Below are positions 22,683 to 35,600 of a stretch of DNA of 64,000 nucleotides, piece after piece. How positions within the stretch are numbered: position 1 is the first letter of the stretch; each line of letters begins with the position of its first letter. Position numbers and translations under genes: made by a program. The notes beneath the pieces were generated by a model. That model did not search any database and had not been told where the DNA came from. It saw only the letters and a list, made by a program, of their open reading frames with translations. The stretch is from Hesseltinella vesiculosa (taxonomy: Eukaryota > Mucoromycota > Mucoromycetes > Mucorales > Cunninghamellaceae): contig MCGT01000020.1 in NCBI GenBank assembly GCA_002104935.1, forward strand, positions 248,001 through 312,000, written 5' to 3'.

Positions 22683-24016
22683 ATGGATGTCAACACTAAT
22701 TATGGCCCCTTGACAGGCCCAAGTGTTAATATTCGTGAGCTTACAAAAGATAGCATCAACTTTGTCTTAAGCGACACCGATCTAAGGTAATCGACCATAA
22801 CAATCAATCATGGAATCACTCGCCTGACGACACCATCGGCTTGACATTGCTAATTGACTTGCCCTGTTTTTATTTTTGTTAGTGTTGCCAATGCCATTCG
22901 ACGAGTGATGATTGCTGAAGTGGCTACTGTCGGTAAGTCCCTAGAGATTTGGAATATCAGGCTCGAAGGATGATAACAATAGGCGCCATTTTGTAGCAAT
23001 CGACATGGTAGAGATCGAAATCAACACAACCGTCCTTGCCGATGAGTTCCTTGCCCATCGATTAGGCATGGTTCCAATCGACAGCCGAGAAGTCGGCCAC
23101 TTGCGCTACACACGAGTAAGCGGGCAAAATGAAAACGAGGTTTCTTGGCGACTTTTGGCTCACTCTCATTTTTTTTGTAGGACTGCACTTGTTCACAATA
23201 CTGCAAAGACTGCTCTGTGGAACTCACTCTTCATGTGAAATGTACAGATGATCGCACCCGAGAAGTCACCAGTCGAGATCTGCAAACTTCCAACCCTGAG
23301 TTTTCTCCAGTCACCCAAGGTACATTCGCGTCACAGCCATCCCACAAACCCCCTCACCCACTCTTTCGTAGACAAAAACGATACTGGTATTTTACTTGTC
23401 AAGCTGCGAAAAGGCCACGAAATCAAATTGAAATGCATTGCCAAAAAGGTACGGTTTGCAAAATACCCAACAAAACGGAGGTGAACGAACTTTTTTTCAT
23501 AGGGCGTTGCCAAGGAACATGCTAAATGGAGCCCTGTCAGTGGGGTGTCCTTTGAATATGACCCTCACAACAAGTTAAGGCATACATCTTACTGGTTTGA
23601 AGAATCTGAAGCCGAATGGTAACAGGCTATACACCTGCGGGAAGATCCGTCCACTCACCCTTCTTGATTCTCCCTACCTTCAGGCCAAAGAGCAAAAACG
23701 CATTGGAAGAACCGGAACCAGAAAAGGATGAGCGTAAGTTGGACACTGGGAGTTGACAAATGAGCTTAACCTTTTCATTACAGCATTCGATTACAACGCT
23801 AAACCTGACAAATTTTATATCGAAACCGAGGTTTGCCCATGACCATCTATTTTTGCGTAGATATAACTTATTCTTTTGTTCTAGACTGTCGGTTCACTTG
23901 CCCCTGATGCCGTGGTGACCATGGCTATGGACACGCTGATGGACAAACTGCAGCATATTCAAATGCAAATCCAAGATGAAGTCAACAAGGATGACAGCAC
24001 CGATTGGAATTACTAG
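22683..24016 (+). CDS. RPB3: DNA-directed RNA polymerase II subunit RPB3
   Basis: Nine exons (22683–22786, 22883–22932, 22997–23115, 23181–23319, 23372–23448, 23503–23618, 23684–23733, 23784–23830, 23885–24016) join in phase to 277 residues. The alpha-like motif [19 protein letters not shown], then [20 protein letters not shown], a four-Cys zinc loop ([15 protein letters not shown]) and [17 protein letters not shown] are all diagnostic of Rpb3. Known role: forms the Rpb3–Rpb11 heterodimer that nucleates Pol II assembly, nuclear. Intron 8 has a poor donor (GTTTGC), but the phase and protein match support it. The start lies 146 bp after the DCP1 stop, on the same strand. Confidence 0.96.
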
Positions 24017-24171
24017 CCTACTGAAAAAGTAATAAAAAAAAGTCGGATGTCTGGGTAATATTTTTGAGCGAAATCATTTTAGTCGTTCTTCCCTGCGCTG
24101 CCTGAGAGAGCTGCAATCATTTCTCACCATTTTGTACTGTATCAGCATGAAAAATGTGGGCTGCATTTATT

Positions 24172-24535
24172 TAGATCAATTTTGCGCTGTGATATTTGAT
24201 CAGATGGCCTGAGGGTTCCCTGATGAAAAAGGTCCATTTTTTCATATGTAGCAACGTCGTGGGCGTTTAAGATGTAGAAGAGGATGTCATCTTAAGATAA
24301 ATCAAATCAAAATCAAAAATAAAGTAAGGGTGGAGAGAACCCAGAAGGGTGGGAGATTACCACTTCTACGCCTCGTCCTCCGGACCCATCTTACTCACTG
24401 GTGGATCGGAGATGTCAAAGCGAAAGTGATCAAAAGCTGGCTGAGCGGTCATCGTCAATCGACGTGAATTTTGCAGGATCATCTTCATTCATTGATTTGG
24501 GCACCAAAAGTGCTGTGCCGTGTTGCTTTTTTTTT
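24172..24535 (+). repeat. Dispersed repeat, copy A
   Basis: Two blocks (24172–24245 and 24386–24535) match, in the same order, the reverse complement of 4146–4440, and the first block also matches 55351–55420. Block 1 contains GATCAGATGGCCTGAGGGT; block 2 contains GGAGATGTCAAAGCGAAAGTG in part and TCGACGTGAATTTTGCAGG. Identity by eye is roughly 70–80% over about 200 bp. No protein-coding capacity is seen. This is the longest copy in the window. Confidence 0.6.
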
Positions 24536-24559
24536 TTTACTGTAACGAAACCGGTTCAT

Positions 24560-25100
24560 ATTCAGGACTTACAGAGACTTGGACTTGGAAGGGAAGCCCA
24601 CCACCCACCCATCACCGAAAGGTGATATTGAAGACCCCCCTCTCTTTCCCTCCATCGTCTCACCTCCCCTGGCTGACACCCAAACCTTTGTACGGCCACC
24701 CATCATTTATTATCTTCTCTCGTTTGTTCTTCTAGGCTGTCTCTTCCTTTTTTTTTATCCGCCTCAACTTCCGCGCAGTTGCTATTTTTTTTCAGGTCTG
24801 CCGTCTTTTCCATCAACCTAATCTTCTGCCTTTGTCATCCATCCACCAGCGATTTTCAACGATCTGTGAAGGGTACATGAAAAGCCTCACTTACGAGATA
24901 ACCTGGTGTGCATTAGAAATGGTGTCGTGCGCGATCCTGTACGCTTGAAAATAGCGGCTCGTCCAGTCAATGCACCCGCCACGGTCAAAAAAAAAACTGA
25001 TTCCCGTCAAATGAAGGCTGAAACCCAGTAAAGTGTATTGCGTTTGTAACATGGTATTTTTAAGGAGAAAAATAAAGTACAATTTGTTTTCCAGACAGCA
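24560..25100. other. Spacer
   Basis: Between the repeat and the convergent dehydrogenase gene. A pyrimidine-rich stretch lies at 24630–24830; no supported gene. Confidence 0.4.
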
Positions 25101-26285
25101 TCATTGCTTCGATTGCTGCGCCTTGTAATGCTAATGAGAATAAAAAAAAAAAAAGGTCACCACATTATTTTGCAAAAGATCTGGTTTTTTTTAACCTACT
25201 TCGATGCTTAGCTTGATCCCTTCTTCCAAGCCCACAACAGGCTCATACCCAAGGAGCGTGCGGGCCTTGTCAATATTAAAGTATCTAGAGCTCATGGCTT
25301 GCTTGATACGCGACCGAGTCATCCCTTCCTTGAGGGTAGCTTTGTCCCAGAAAAGAGCCTTGACATTGTAAATGAATTCGCTGACGGCAGCAATCATCAT
25401 ACTGGCGTTGTAGGACAGGATGATTTTCTTGTTCTTGGGCATATGCATGCCATATTCAAACCACACCTTTGAGGCAAAATCCCAGAAGGGGACGGGAGTG
25501 CCATTCGTCAGATTGAATGCCTGCCCACCAACGGGTGAGTTGGGATCGGCAGCCAGCTTTTCGGCAGCCAGCACATGAGCAAAGGCAATGTTACCGACAT
25601 AAGTGAAATCCATCAGCGAGCTGTTGTTCCCAATTTGGAAGCGATGTTGCCCACGTTGACACACCTCGAGCATCCCAGGAATCAATTGACGGTCACCGGG
25701 CCCGAAGATTGCAGAAGGCCGGATGGTGCAAGTGTGGACCTGCTTGATTCCATTGGCTGCCAACACCACCTTTTCACATTCAATCTACATGGTTCAATAA
25801 GTGTCAGTGCTTCTTTCTCTCTTTGCCCGTGCCGGTACACCTACCTTGGACTCTGTGTAGACATCAATAGCTTCGGGTGGATAAGGAGTTGACTCATCAA
25901 CGTTGACCATGGGCTCGCCAGTTGAAATCACGCTCCCTGAGCTTGTGACAACGAGGACATGCACACCGGCATCCTGACAAGCTTTGATGACATTCTTGGT
26001 ACCATCCACGTTGATAGAAAAGTAGAGATCGCGAGGGGGATTGCTAGAATTGACATGAGGAGGGGAGGCTGTGTGGATGACGGCAGTGATGCCGGTCATG
26101 GCTTGCAAGACATCCTCGTATTTACGCAAATCGCCAACCAGGTAAGTAACATCGGTGTCGGGTTCCGCAGGTTTAGTGATGTCAAATACAGTTATCGTTG
26201 AGCCATCTTTGCGCTGGCGAATCTGGTCAATAACATGACGTCCAAGGAAACCATTGCCACCGATCACAAGGTAAGATAAAGCCAT
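25101..26285 (-). CDS. NAD(P)-dependent 3-beta-hydroxysteroid dehydrogenase, ERG26-like
   Basis: Three exons (25845–26285, 25200–25784, 25101–25130) join in phase to 351 residues. The N-terminus reads YLVIGGNGFLGRHVIDQI (GxxGxxG), the catalytic YxxxK is in AIDVYTESKIECEK, and IRPSAIFGPGDRQLIPGM plus LMDFTYVGNIAFAHVLAA are hallmarks of sterol-4-alpha-carboxylate 3-dehydrogenases and 3-beta-HSD proteins. Known role: decarboxylating oxidation in C4 demethylation of sterols at the ER. The last exon adds HYKAQQSKQ; without splicing the frame would end two codons after the donor (VG stop), so a read-through isoform of nearly equal length is possible. The closest alternative is another extended SDR. 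Confidence 0.85.
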
Positions 26286-26497
26286 GGCAATAGTTACTGA
26301 GGGAACAATGAAAAAGAAAAATAAAAAAAAGGGGCAAGCGAAATCGCAATTTGTTTTTTTTTTTTTTGATGGCACTCTCAAAAAATGAAACACCGCTCTG
26401 GCCTGCTTCCTAAACAAGATACTCGGTTTACTGTACAGTATTTCTTTTCTCTTTTTCATAGAAGACATTTTGTATCGTTATCAGCAACAGAGGCATA

Positions 26498-27913
26498 CTA
26501 GTTCTTGATCCGTTGGCTCCGTCGCTTGTAGGGTGTGGACGGTTCATCGTTTGCCTGTCGCGATATCTTTGGTGTGGGCTCATCCTCGGCATTTTTTCTC
26601 TTTCCTGAAGAGGTCTTCTCTTTATCCTCTTTCTTTGATACAGCTGGTCGTTTGGGCTTTTTGTTGGTGTTGGGCTTGGACGTGAGCTTTTGAAGAGCAG
26701 GGACAAATGCGCTAGTCCGTCCTCCGACCTGAAGAAGGCAAATGATGTGAGTGGCTCAGTTTTTCTTCCTCCTGTCTCTCTCGGCCTACCGTTTCAAATG
26801 CGAGGGTGTGTCCATTAGGTAACTTGCCCTTGCCCTTTCCTTTGCCCTTGTTCCAGCGATAGGTCATAAGCCAATGGTCAGGTAATATAGATTCATCAGC
26901 CTCGGCTTCCACTGCGACCTCGCACACATACAGCATCTGTTTGCGGATTTCCTTGCATTGGTCTGTCGTCAAAGTGTTGGTGTACTGTGCTGGATGAATA
27001 CGAGCGTGGAAGAGTATTTCATCGGCAATCCAATTTCCAACGCCGCTGTGACATAAAAAAAAAAAGAAGCGATTCAGTCACGACATCGTCCTGTCGCAGC
27101 CCTTTTTGCTTTTTTACTCACGCAGAAAAGGCTTGGTCCAGAAGCAATGCTTTTATGGGAACACTGCGCTTATGGATGAGCGTATAAAATTCGTCATCTT
27201 TTGGTAAATTCACCAAGGGGTCAAAACCAAGCTTGCTAATAGGCTCTTGGGTCATGGGGTCGCCTTCGACCAGCCGCAATCGGCCAAGGCGGCGAGCATC
27301 ACAGAAGGCCATCACAACAGGTGGCACATCGTTTTTCTTCTTGTGGTCAAAGGTCAAGACCAGTTTGTGGAAGCGTGGTGGCCATTCTTCGCTGGTGGCC
27401 TTGAACTAGTAATAAAAAGGGCGTTGCTGTTGATGCAATGTGTTATTTCGTGTCTTTTTACCTTCAAGGAACCTGTCATACCAAAATGACAAACCATTGC
27501 AGGACCTGTGTCGAATCTGCGCAATAAATAAAATGGCTGTCGGCGGCTGCAGTCTTCACAGGTGGTTTACAGAGAAGAGGGGAAATCTTACACGAGTGCA
27601 AAGTATTTGCCCCATCGTTTGGTGTCAACAATGGTTCTGCCAATGAGAATCTTTTTGAAGTCTGTATGGTCTTTATCCACAAACACCAACTTGTCTTCGA
27701 TCTATGTCATAACAATGCGTTAGCAGGTAGACATCACCCTCTCTTGGGACCTGCCGTTTCGACATTGGTGATTGGCCGGTCAAGACAAAACTTGTGGCAG
27801 AGACGGCGTGCAGCTTCCACCTAGACACAAGGTGGAACAGATAGGATGACATGAGCATGATAAAAAAGGATATCTATTGTATTCACTAGCTTTACTTCAG
27901 CAATTTCAGGCAT
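26498..27913 (-). CDS. Formamidopyrimidine-DNA glycosylase (Fpg/Nei family, plant/fungal type)
   Basis: Begins MPEIAEVEAARRLCHKF: Pro2 and Glu3 are the catalytic residues after Met removal. Further motifs are GRTIVDTKRWGKYF, MVCHFGMTGSLKF, LGFDPL, AFSAGVGNWIADEILFHARI (helix-two-turn-helix) and FETVGGRTSAFVPALQKL. The last block, with no zinc finger, is the plant/fungal-type end. A Lys-rich tail follows, probably for nuclear import. Known role: excision of oxidised purines or pyrimidines with beta/delta-elimination. About seven introns; exon 1 is only 18 nt (27896–27913). One intron (donor near 27755) keeps frame and family spacing best as GC–AG (ACG|GCAGGT). Divergent from VMA13 with 137 bp between starts. 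Confidence 0.9.
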
Positions 27914-28050
27914 GGCAACAATCGAGAAAGAAAAAGTTTCGAGATTGCTGAGTTTCTGCCAGGGACCTCAAAAGAGGCGTTTTCTTTGCTTTTCCCTTTT
28001 TTTCTTTTTTTTTTTTTTTTTTTTACTGCTTCAACGACCCATTCATCATC

Positions 28051-30100
28051 ATGGCTGACGATGTCCCTGAAGTGCCTTTAGCCTTGGTATCCAACCAGTA
28101 TCTTGATAAAAAAGTGACGCAAATCCGCCAGAAACCTATACTTTGGGAGGTAAACGTCTGCAACATTACAAGAATAAACCTCTCATACCCGTTTGGGGTC
28201 TGGCATAGGGATATGAACGTGCCAATTTGTTGACTCACAACCAAGTGGAACTGATTCGAGCCATTGATAAGAAGAACCCTCAGGATATTCAAGCTGCTGT
28301 ACAAGGCAACGAAGAAGCTTATGCTTCTTTGATTCTTTATTTGTTGCAAAGCTTGTCTCGTACTGACACCGTGCAATACGTTTGCGTCTTGGCTGACGAT
28401 ATACTTTCTGGTAACTTTCCAACATCATCCCATTGCTTTTATCATCGACCATCTATTTTCAACCGCTCATCATCTTTTACTTCCCCTTCTCCTCCACCAG
28501 TCAACGAGAACAACGCTGCCGGGTTCCATCAAACGCATTCGCAGGATGAAACGTATCCCTATGGTCCCTTTTTCCGGTACGGGCGTCACTAGGGACAAAA
28601 ATAAATAGAACCGCCCTGGTGTCAGTTATTAATTTATTTTCTTTTTCGTATAGTGTTTTGCAACTAGGTGACGAGTTCTCCACGCTGGAAGCGACAAAAG
28701 TCCTGACAATGTTGGCTTCGTACGTAGAAAAAAAAAAAATAGGCGCAATTGGCTCACTTCTTTGTCCAGATCTTCCCCGTCACCCGAAAAAGTCGATCTT
28801 TATGAACTTTATGGATGGTTGACACAGCAACTGGCAAGCTCTAACCTTAATTTGGTGGACATTGCTGTTCAAGAGCTGGAATCCTTGTTACGTGTTCGTG
28901 CTTATCGTATGCCTGTATGGCGCTCGCCTCAATTGGTGAAATGGTAAGTCCCTTGATCTCCAGCCGCCATTGCCTCGTCTCTTATCTAATCCTTCCGACC
29001 TGTTTCTCTACAGTCTGGTCTCTAGATTGGACAGGTCTGCTTCTCCTCAAATGCAATACCAAGTCATTTTTTGCTTGTGGCTCCTGACTTTTGAACCCAC
29101 CATTGCTGCGGAAATTAACGAGTAAGTTGAAGTGATCGATACCTGAAAATGACAAGTGACCTTTTTTTTAAAATAAAATAGGAAATACGATATCATTCCT
29201 ACCTTGGTAGATCTTGCCAAAAGTGCTGTCAAAGAGAAGGTCATCCGCGTGGCTATGGCCACTCTTCGAGTAAGTTGATGGGAGGGGACTGACTGTCAAG
29301 AAGGACATTTCTCATGCTCTTCTTTGTAGAACCTTGTGGAAAAAGCTCCTGCATCGAATTTGGCAGCCATGCTCGTGGTGAAGTTACTACCTTTTACCGA
29401 AAACTTGGCTGCTCGCAAATGGTCAGATGCTGATATCTTGGAAGATATTGAATACCTCAAGGAACGCTTGACGGAAAACTTCCAAATTTTGACGTAACTG
29501 AGAGGTGCCGCATGAATCTTGACTTGTCCGAAACTCATTCATTCTCTTTATTTGTCAGAACATTCGAGCAATACGCTTCCGAAGTGGAAACAGGAAAATT
29601 AGAATGGTCGCCTCCTCATAAATCTGATGTGTTCTGGAAGGAAAATGCTCACAAACTGGAAGACAACAGCCACCAGCTCCTCAGGTAAATCGATGAAAGC
29701 CTTTTTTTTTTTTTGACTTAACGCGTCAACCGCTTTCTTCTTCATGAAAGAGCTCTTGCTCGCATTTTGAGCACTTCAACCAATCCTTTGGTACTATCGG
29801 TTGCTTGCAATGACGTGGGTCAATATATCAAATACGCCTCTAAACCAGGCAAAAGGTAGATATAACATAACGTCGCGGAGACATATGTAATGAATGTCCT
29901 ACTTTTTTTTTGTTAGACTCTTACAAGACATTGGCGCCAAGCAACGTATCATGGAATTGATGACTCATGAAGACCAAGATGTACGATACCAAGCCCTTAC
30001 ATCGGTTCAAAAGCTGATGCATCAAGCCTGGTAAGCCTTTCAATTTCCAAAGGTACTGGCATTACTTATCCCCTTCTTTTTTTTTCTCAGGGAGTTCTAA
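28051..30100 (+). CDS. VMA13: V-type proton ATPase subunit H
   Basis: About eleven exons, starting 28051–28149, 28209–28410, 28501–28576, 28654–28719, 28770–28943, 29014–29121 and 29182–29269, and ending with a 10-nt exon at 30091–30100. Conserved blocks: an Armadillo/HEAT-like N-terminal half (LVSRLDRSASPQMQYQVIF, LWLLTFEPTIAAEINEKYD, IPTLVDLAKSAVKEKVIRVA) and the C-terminal lobe EWSPPHKSDVFWKENAHKLE, LSVACNDVGQYIKYASKPGK and DQDVRYQALTSVQKLM. Known role: cytosolic V1 subunit needed for coupling and for silencing free V1. The final residues QAWEF use a split Trp codon. Neighbouring FPG gene is divergent. Confidence 0.94.
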
Positions 30101-30302
30101 ACGGGTGCACGATTATCGACTATGCAGGGTCATCAATAGAAGTTGTTTTTGATTCATTGGTTTACGAAAGTTAAGCCCATTCGCATAAAAAATCCACCCC
30201 GGTTTGATGTACTAGCATAGCACGGTACGTATTTCTGATCACATTGACCCAGGGCCTTAACAGAGAAAAAAAAAAAAAAAAAGAGCGCGTAGGGTGGTGG
30301 CT

Positions 30303-31513
30303 TTAATTGAACATGCGTCGATACACTTGGGTTTTGCTTTTCAAGGCGACTTGCTGTTCCTTTTCAATGGTGGTTATCATGTTCTCCAAGATCCTCCGAT
30401 CTTCGGTGTCTTCAATCCACTGAAAAAAAAAATGGTGTTGGCTGCGACAAGAGGTGTTTTGCTGCCTTACCTCTGTTAAACCTTCCTTGATCATGTCAGT
30501 AGCTTGATCGTATTCCTCGAGTTGAATGGCAATTTGTCCCAGCCGGTAATAGGCTTTGGTAGTGCGTGGATCGCGCTCAATCACATACTTTAGCAATTCC
30601 TGCGCTGTTTTCCATTCCGCAGTCTTCATGTAGCAAGCTGCCATATTCAAAGACAATGCCACAATCAGCGCCCTGCTTTCCTGGAGCTCGTCAAATGAAC
30701 ACGCCCACAGATCAATAACGTATTGTCGCCCCTACATAAGCAGAGAATAAATGTTGTTATTATCATTCATTAGTTTTTTCGAGAGGATTGGGGTTGGACA
30801 TACAGCCTTGTAGGTATAGAGTGCATTCAGCACGTGCCCTGCCTTCATGTAACCGTTGCCTTCGTCTTTTTTGGCCTTTGCCATGTTCAATTGATCATGG
30901 ACTCGGTCCACCTTTTCCCAAGTCGAAAGAACCTTCACTTGAAATCGTACTTTGCATTTTTGTGGCACGAGAGGGTATTGGCCTTCTTCTCCGTAGGCTG
31001 AAAAGAATGAAAATGAGAATGAGCGGATCTGGTGGTGCGCGGAAGCTTGGGGAGAGCATGCTTACCATAGTCGTAACTACAAACAATATTGGCTTCTTCG
31101 CCAACAGTCATTGTCAATAAAGCGAGTTCTAAACCCTTGACAAACACGCCTGATCGCCAAAGAGAGGACAAGCGCAGAGGCGTCAATGAAAACCAAAACA
31201 CAAAACATCTCGGTTGCGTTCATCTCTTCTCTTACCCATGGAGAGTTCAGCTTCTTTAGGCATCGCACGATCATAAGTTGAGTCAAACTTTTTGTTGGAT
31301 TTGAATAGAAATGATTCGTAGTGGACTGGCAGAGGATTTCAAAAGAAAAGGATTAGCTCGCTGCATGGGAGGGGATTTTAACCAGAACTTGCTTTGGACA
31401 GAGCTGAATTTGGTTGGCTTCACGTCGGAAATCCCAGGTGTCAAGATTTGCTTCTTCACATGGCCATCGTCTATGACGGCAATGTATTCCGTCTCTTGTG
31501 CTCCTGTCAACAT
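30303..31513 (-). CDS. FKBP-type prolyl isomerase with TPR repeats
   Basis: Six exons (31393–31513, 31236–31325, 31066–31149, 30804–30997, 30471–30731, 30303–30419) join in phase to 288 residues. Residues 1–135 are FKBP-like: KKQILTPG, HYESFLFKSNKKFDSTYDRA, VFVKGLELALLTMTVGEEA and AYGEEGQYPLVPQKCKVRF. Residues 150–270 hold three TPR units, including NMAKAKKDEGNGYMKAGHV, LNMAACYMKTAEWKTAQELL and AYYRLGQIAIQLEEYDQA. Known relatives (AIP/XAP2, FKBP38, large FKBPs) bind Hsp90 or Hsp70 tails through the TPR clamp. Several active-site aromatic residues are not obvious, so isomerase activity is uncertain. Intron 1 is best read as GC–AG (A|GCAAGTTC). Confidence 0.87.
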
Positions 31514-31519
31514 GTCGAA

Positions 31520-31816
31520 AAGATCGATTAGGAACAGAAAGCTGAAAGAGAATTGGTTCATTTTTCTGCATTTGGCAATAGGCCAAACGGTTCGAGCCAA
31601 TGAAATTTGACGTGGCAGTAACGAAAAAAAAAAAAAAAAAAAGGGCGACCAACATGTTTTATCAAGTTACTTTGCTCGACTAAACTTGGCTGTCCGGCCC
31701 GTAAAACGATTATTTCACGAGAGCAAAAATAGTTATGGTATAGAGGAGAGTGATGTGTTATTATTAATGATACTGCACGAGTTGTTTTTCAGCAACAACG
31801 TAACCAGCAGATGAAA
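31520..31816. other. Spacer between FKBP start and IQGAP end
   Basis: Short promoter/terminator spacer with an A-run at 31623–31642. No feature beyond the flanking genes. Confidence 0.4.
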
Positions 31817-32635
31817 TCAAGCCGAGTAGAATCTACAACGAAAAACATAAGATTGTGGCATGAATACGAGGGTCACAGCCGTTTGTTCCGACTGGTTGGC
31901 TTACTTTTTGTTGATCATGTAGATCATGAGATTGACATTGACCTTCATCATACCATCCAGCAGATTCATGGTTTGGACACCTTCAAACTGGGTTTGTAGG
32001 AGCTGTTCGTATTGCACGTCCATGTAGATGGCAGTGGTGCTCCAATTTGCGTAGCGGCCTTCAAAGTTAATGATCCCAGCCTCGTCCATGGAAAGGGTAA
32101 TGTCGATGCGATCGTAGTGGCGGCGCTGGACACCTTCCAAGTCAATAATGACACCACGGTCGTATAGCTGCTTGGCGCTGTACTTGAAGGAGCCAAAAGT
32201 GGGGACTTTGCCTTCGCGCTCGAGACTGCGGATGTGGAGGTGTTGGCGCGAGAACGGCCAGGTAAACCGCTGCTTGCGGCCACGTTTCTTGGCCATCGTA
32301 TCCATAGACTGTCGAAGATACTGTTCATAAGTCTTGCGTTGGTCGCAGAGATAGGCGTACTTGGCCTGAAGGTTGGTCAACGTGGTTTCCAGTTTCTGGA
32401 TTTCTTTTTCACGCGTCTGTCGTCTAGAATTCTTGCCGGTGATATCTTCAACAATCATATTCAGTATGCCTTGGTATTGATCATCAGCCGATATACGGTC
32501 GTCATACATTGATAAGTGGGTAACAAGTTTGGTTGTGATCGTTTTGAGCTGGTAGAATGTCAATCTTTAGTGATTGGGTAAAAAAAAAAAAAAGGTGTAT
32601 CAGAACGACCCTGTCCATTGTCGCCTAGCACCTAT

Positions 32636-32670
<35 letters not shown>

Positions 32671-35600
32671 ATTGATGTCCAGAGTAGTGTCTCCGAGCTT
32701 TATGTGCCGCCGCTTCTGTACAATGGCCCTCATTGTGGGATCTTGATGCTGGCTTTGTTGGAACTCGGTTTTCTTGATGTCTCTCCACTGTGATTCAAGT
32801 TGCTTTGTCACGGGTTGTTGGAAGATGTCTAAGAGGTTGTGGCCGGCTTGGACCTGCATGACATACACGACCATCCGCTTGGTATCTACGAGCACTTGTT
32901 GATACTGTGTCTCTGGGCATTGCTGCAAATCGTTATGCCGATTGGTGACTTGAAGGAGCCGCGTCGTCTTTGACAATTCCACACCAGGTTTGAATTGAGA
33001 TGGACCCAGGTCTTGCAAGATTTCAAACAATACGCCTTGCTGCTTGGGACACAGCTCACTCATGAACTGCTCAATCATATAATGCAAATGACAAAGTTCG
33101 TAGGGAGAGATATAGATGGCAGGTTTTTGCATTCTTGCGTGATCATCCAACACTTCCATGCCAAAGTACGTTTCAGGATCTTCCACCTCCGTCACTAGAT
33201 CAGAAGAGATTAATTCCTGGTTTCCACTTTGGCGTATTCAATTTGCGTCGGCATTTGGATTACCTTTGTTGAACCATGCAGCGAATTCGTTGCTAGCTTG
33301 TTGAACATATTCGTTCAGAGGGGCAAGGAACATGTCGCTGGCATCAAACAAGGTGCCGGTAGAGATCTTTTGCAGCACTTTGGTGATCTATGACAAAGAC
33401 AAACAGCAAAGCCGTGAGACATATGATTTTCATAGCTGAATCACCTACTTCACCAAGATTTTTGCGTTCTCGATAGCCTACAGAATTTTCAATGATGATG
33501 TCATACTCTTCAGGGTCCCTAATGTTTCATTTTGAAAAAAAAAAAATGTTAAAAGTGACATCGATGGGTTTGTCATCTCTTACACAATGGCTGGTGTCAG
33601 ATATCGGTAGCAGATAAAATACGATAAAATCTTGTTCACACTTTCGGTCGGTTCAAGAGGGAATCGGGCTTCCAGGACTAGGCGGAGCTCACGAGCCACG
33701 GCGCGGATGCCGTAGGGCAGGTCGTCGAGAGCGCGGACAATGGCAACAAGGAATTTCTCGGTCAGGTTTCGCAAGGTCATCAGGTTACCGATGAACTGCT
33801 GACGGACTTCTTCATCGGCCAACGCTTCTTGCGAAGTGACATCGTATTTGCGCTGGGTAGGATTGCCAGAACGCCGCTCTTCGTCGTTGATGACTTGGTG
33901 GTAGATATCGACAGGGTTCGTTTCCAAGTTGAGGAATTCATTGTTCACCACGTCATGGATCAAGGAACCGAACACCTGGCGGAAAAAGTTGCGTTCCTTG
34001 GCGCCACTAAGGAAAAAAGAAAACCAAACGTTGGTGAGCAAGCTGGCGAAATGCTATGAGCCTGTTACCGATTGGTTTGCACCACAAGCTTCATAAACGT
34101 GTAGTTGCCGCGCATGAATTCTTGAGGATTGGAAACAAGCTTGATTTCTTCTTCGATGCAATACTGCACAACACAAGCGTTAGCGACTGCATTTTGAGAG
34201 GGAAGACAGGACTTACACGGCAGAGATTGATCAAAAGGAATTCTTCGCGAGTGTGGGTAGCGTAGCCAAATAAGGCTAGGATGGTGGATTCCATTCGTTT
34301 ACGCAGGTCGCCATCGCCGCCCAGTTCTTGATCTTTGGTGAGAGAGACCAAGGAAGCTAGGTACCGTGGTTCTGTTTGGAGGGTATAGACAAGCTGTTGA
34401 TAGAGGTCTAGGATGGACTGGTTGCGCTGGTTGATGGTGGTGGATGAAAAGGGGTCAGAGCCGGCAGAGGAATGTGAAAGTGAAGATTCGGCAGCGGCAG
34501 TGGCGGCCAGTTCGCTGAATCGACGTTGCTGTTCACGTTTGCGCAACGGGCTGGTCACTTTGAGAACCTCGTCGATGGTGATGGCGTTTCGCATAAGCAA
34601 GGCGATTTTGGTGTCTAACATTGTTAAATAAGCATCAAGCTGCTTGTTTTCACGGATAGAAGCGATGACTTGTTGGCGCATGGCTTCCAGATTCACCTCG
34701 GCATTGTAATCCAGATCGCTGTCATTGAGCAAATGAATGAAGTTCTTGACAATGCCAAGCGGTGGGTTTTTCTGCGTGATAAGCTCTTGTTGCACCTGAT
34801 GGACCAGCCGGCGTGCAGTAAATCCTTCCACATGGACATTGCGATCGACCATCTCCAGCAGATTCTTTAATCGTTTGCGCCCAAGGTAGCCACGACATGA
34901 CGATTGAATCTGTTTTTAAAAGAATAAGAAATTTGAAGGTGCAGAAAAAAGGGTGGAAAGGGCAAAGGGTCGGGGTTTTGAGCAATGGTGCATGATGGGG
35001 GAAAGCTTACAGCAACGGCCCAGTTTTCGTCACAAGTGGCCAGGGTCATTTTTTTCTTGCCAAGCTCTTGCCGCTGGAGTACACCCCGTACGCGTGCTTG
35101 TAGATGGCTAATGCGATTCTGGAACAACGTGGACTTGTGGATGTCTTGGACTTGTTTGAATTCTCGTCGCTGGAGCCATTTCCTGGCAATGGCCTGGCAT
35201 TGGATCAGCTTTTTGATATGGCTTGGTTCAGACCAGTAATTTCTCTTGAGGACTATAGAAACCGGAAAGAATGTGTTAATCGTCAGTATAGCGTGTAAGA
35301 TGACGGACCTTGGTTTTGGGCAAGGAACATTGGCGCATTGAATCTCATAGACGCGTCGTCGTCCGAGTCGCTTTCTTCGACAATCAAATCAGGTGTGGCT
35401 GGTTCAAGGATCTGGTCCAAGCCATCAATGTCGATTTTTTTGAATTGGAAGTTTAAATCAAATTGGGTGGATTCCTCTTCATCGTTAAGCTGGCGTTGGA
35501 TATTTGAGAAGTTGGGCAGTTCTCCACCGTATCCATCCAGGGCTTTCTGTGTTGCAAATAGTTCTTCACCTGCACAAAAAAAAAAAAAAACTCCGTCAGC

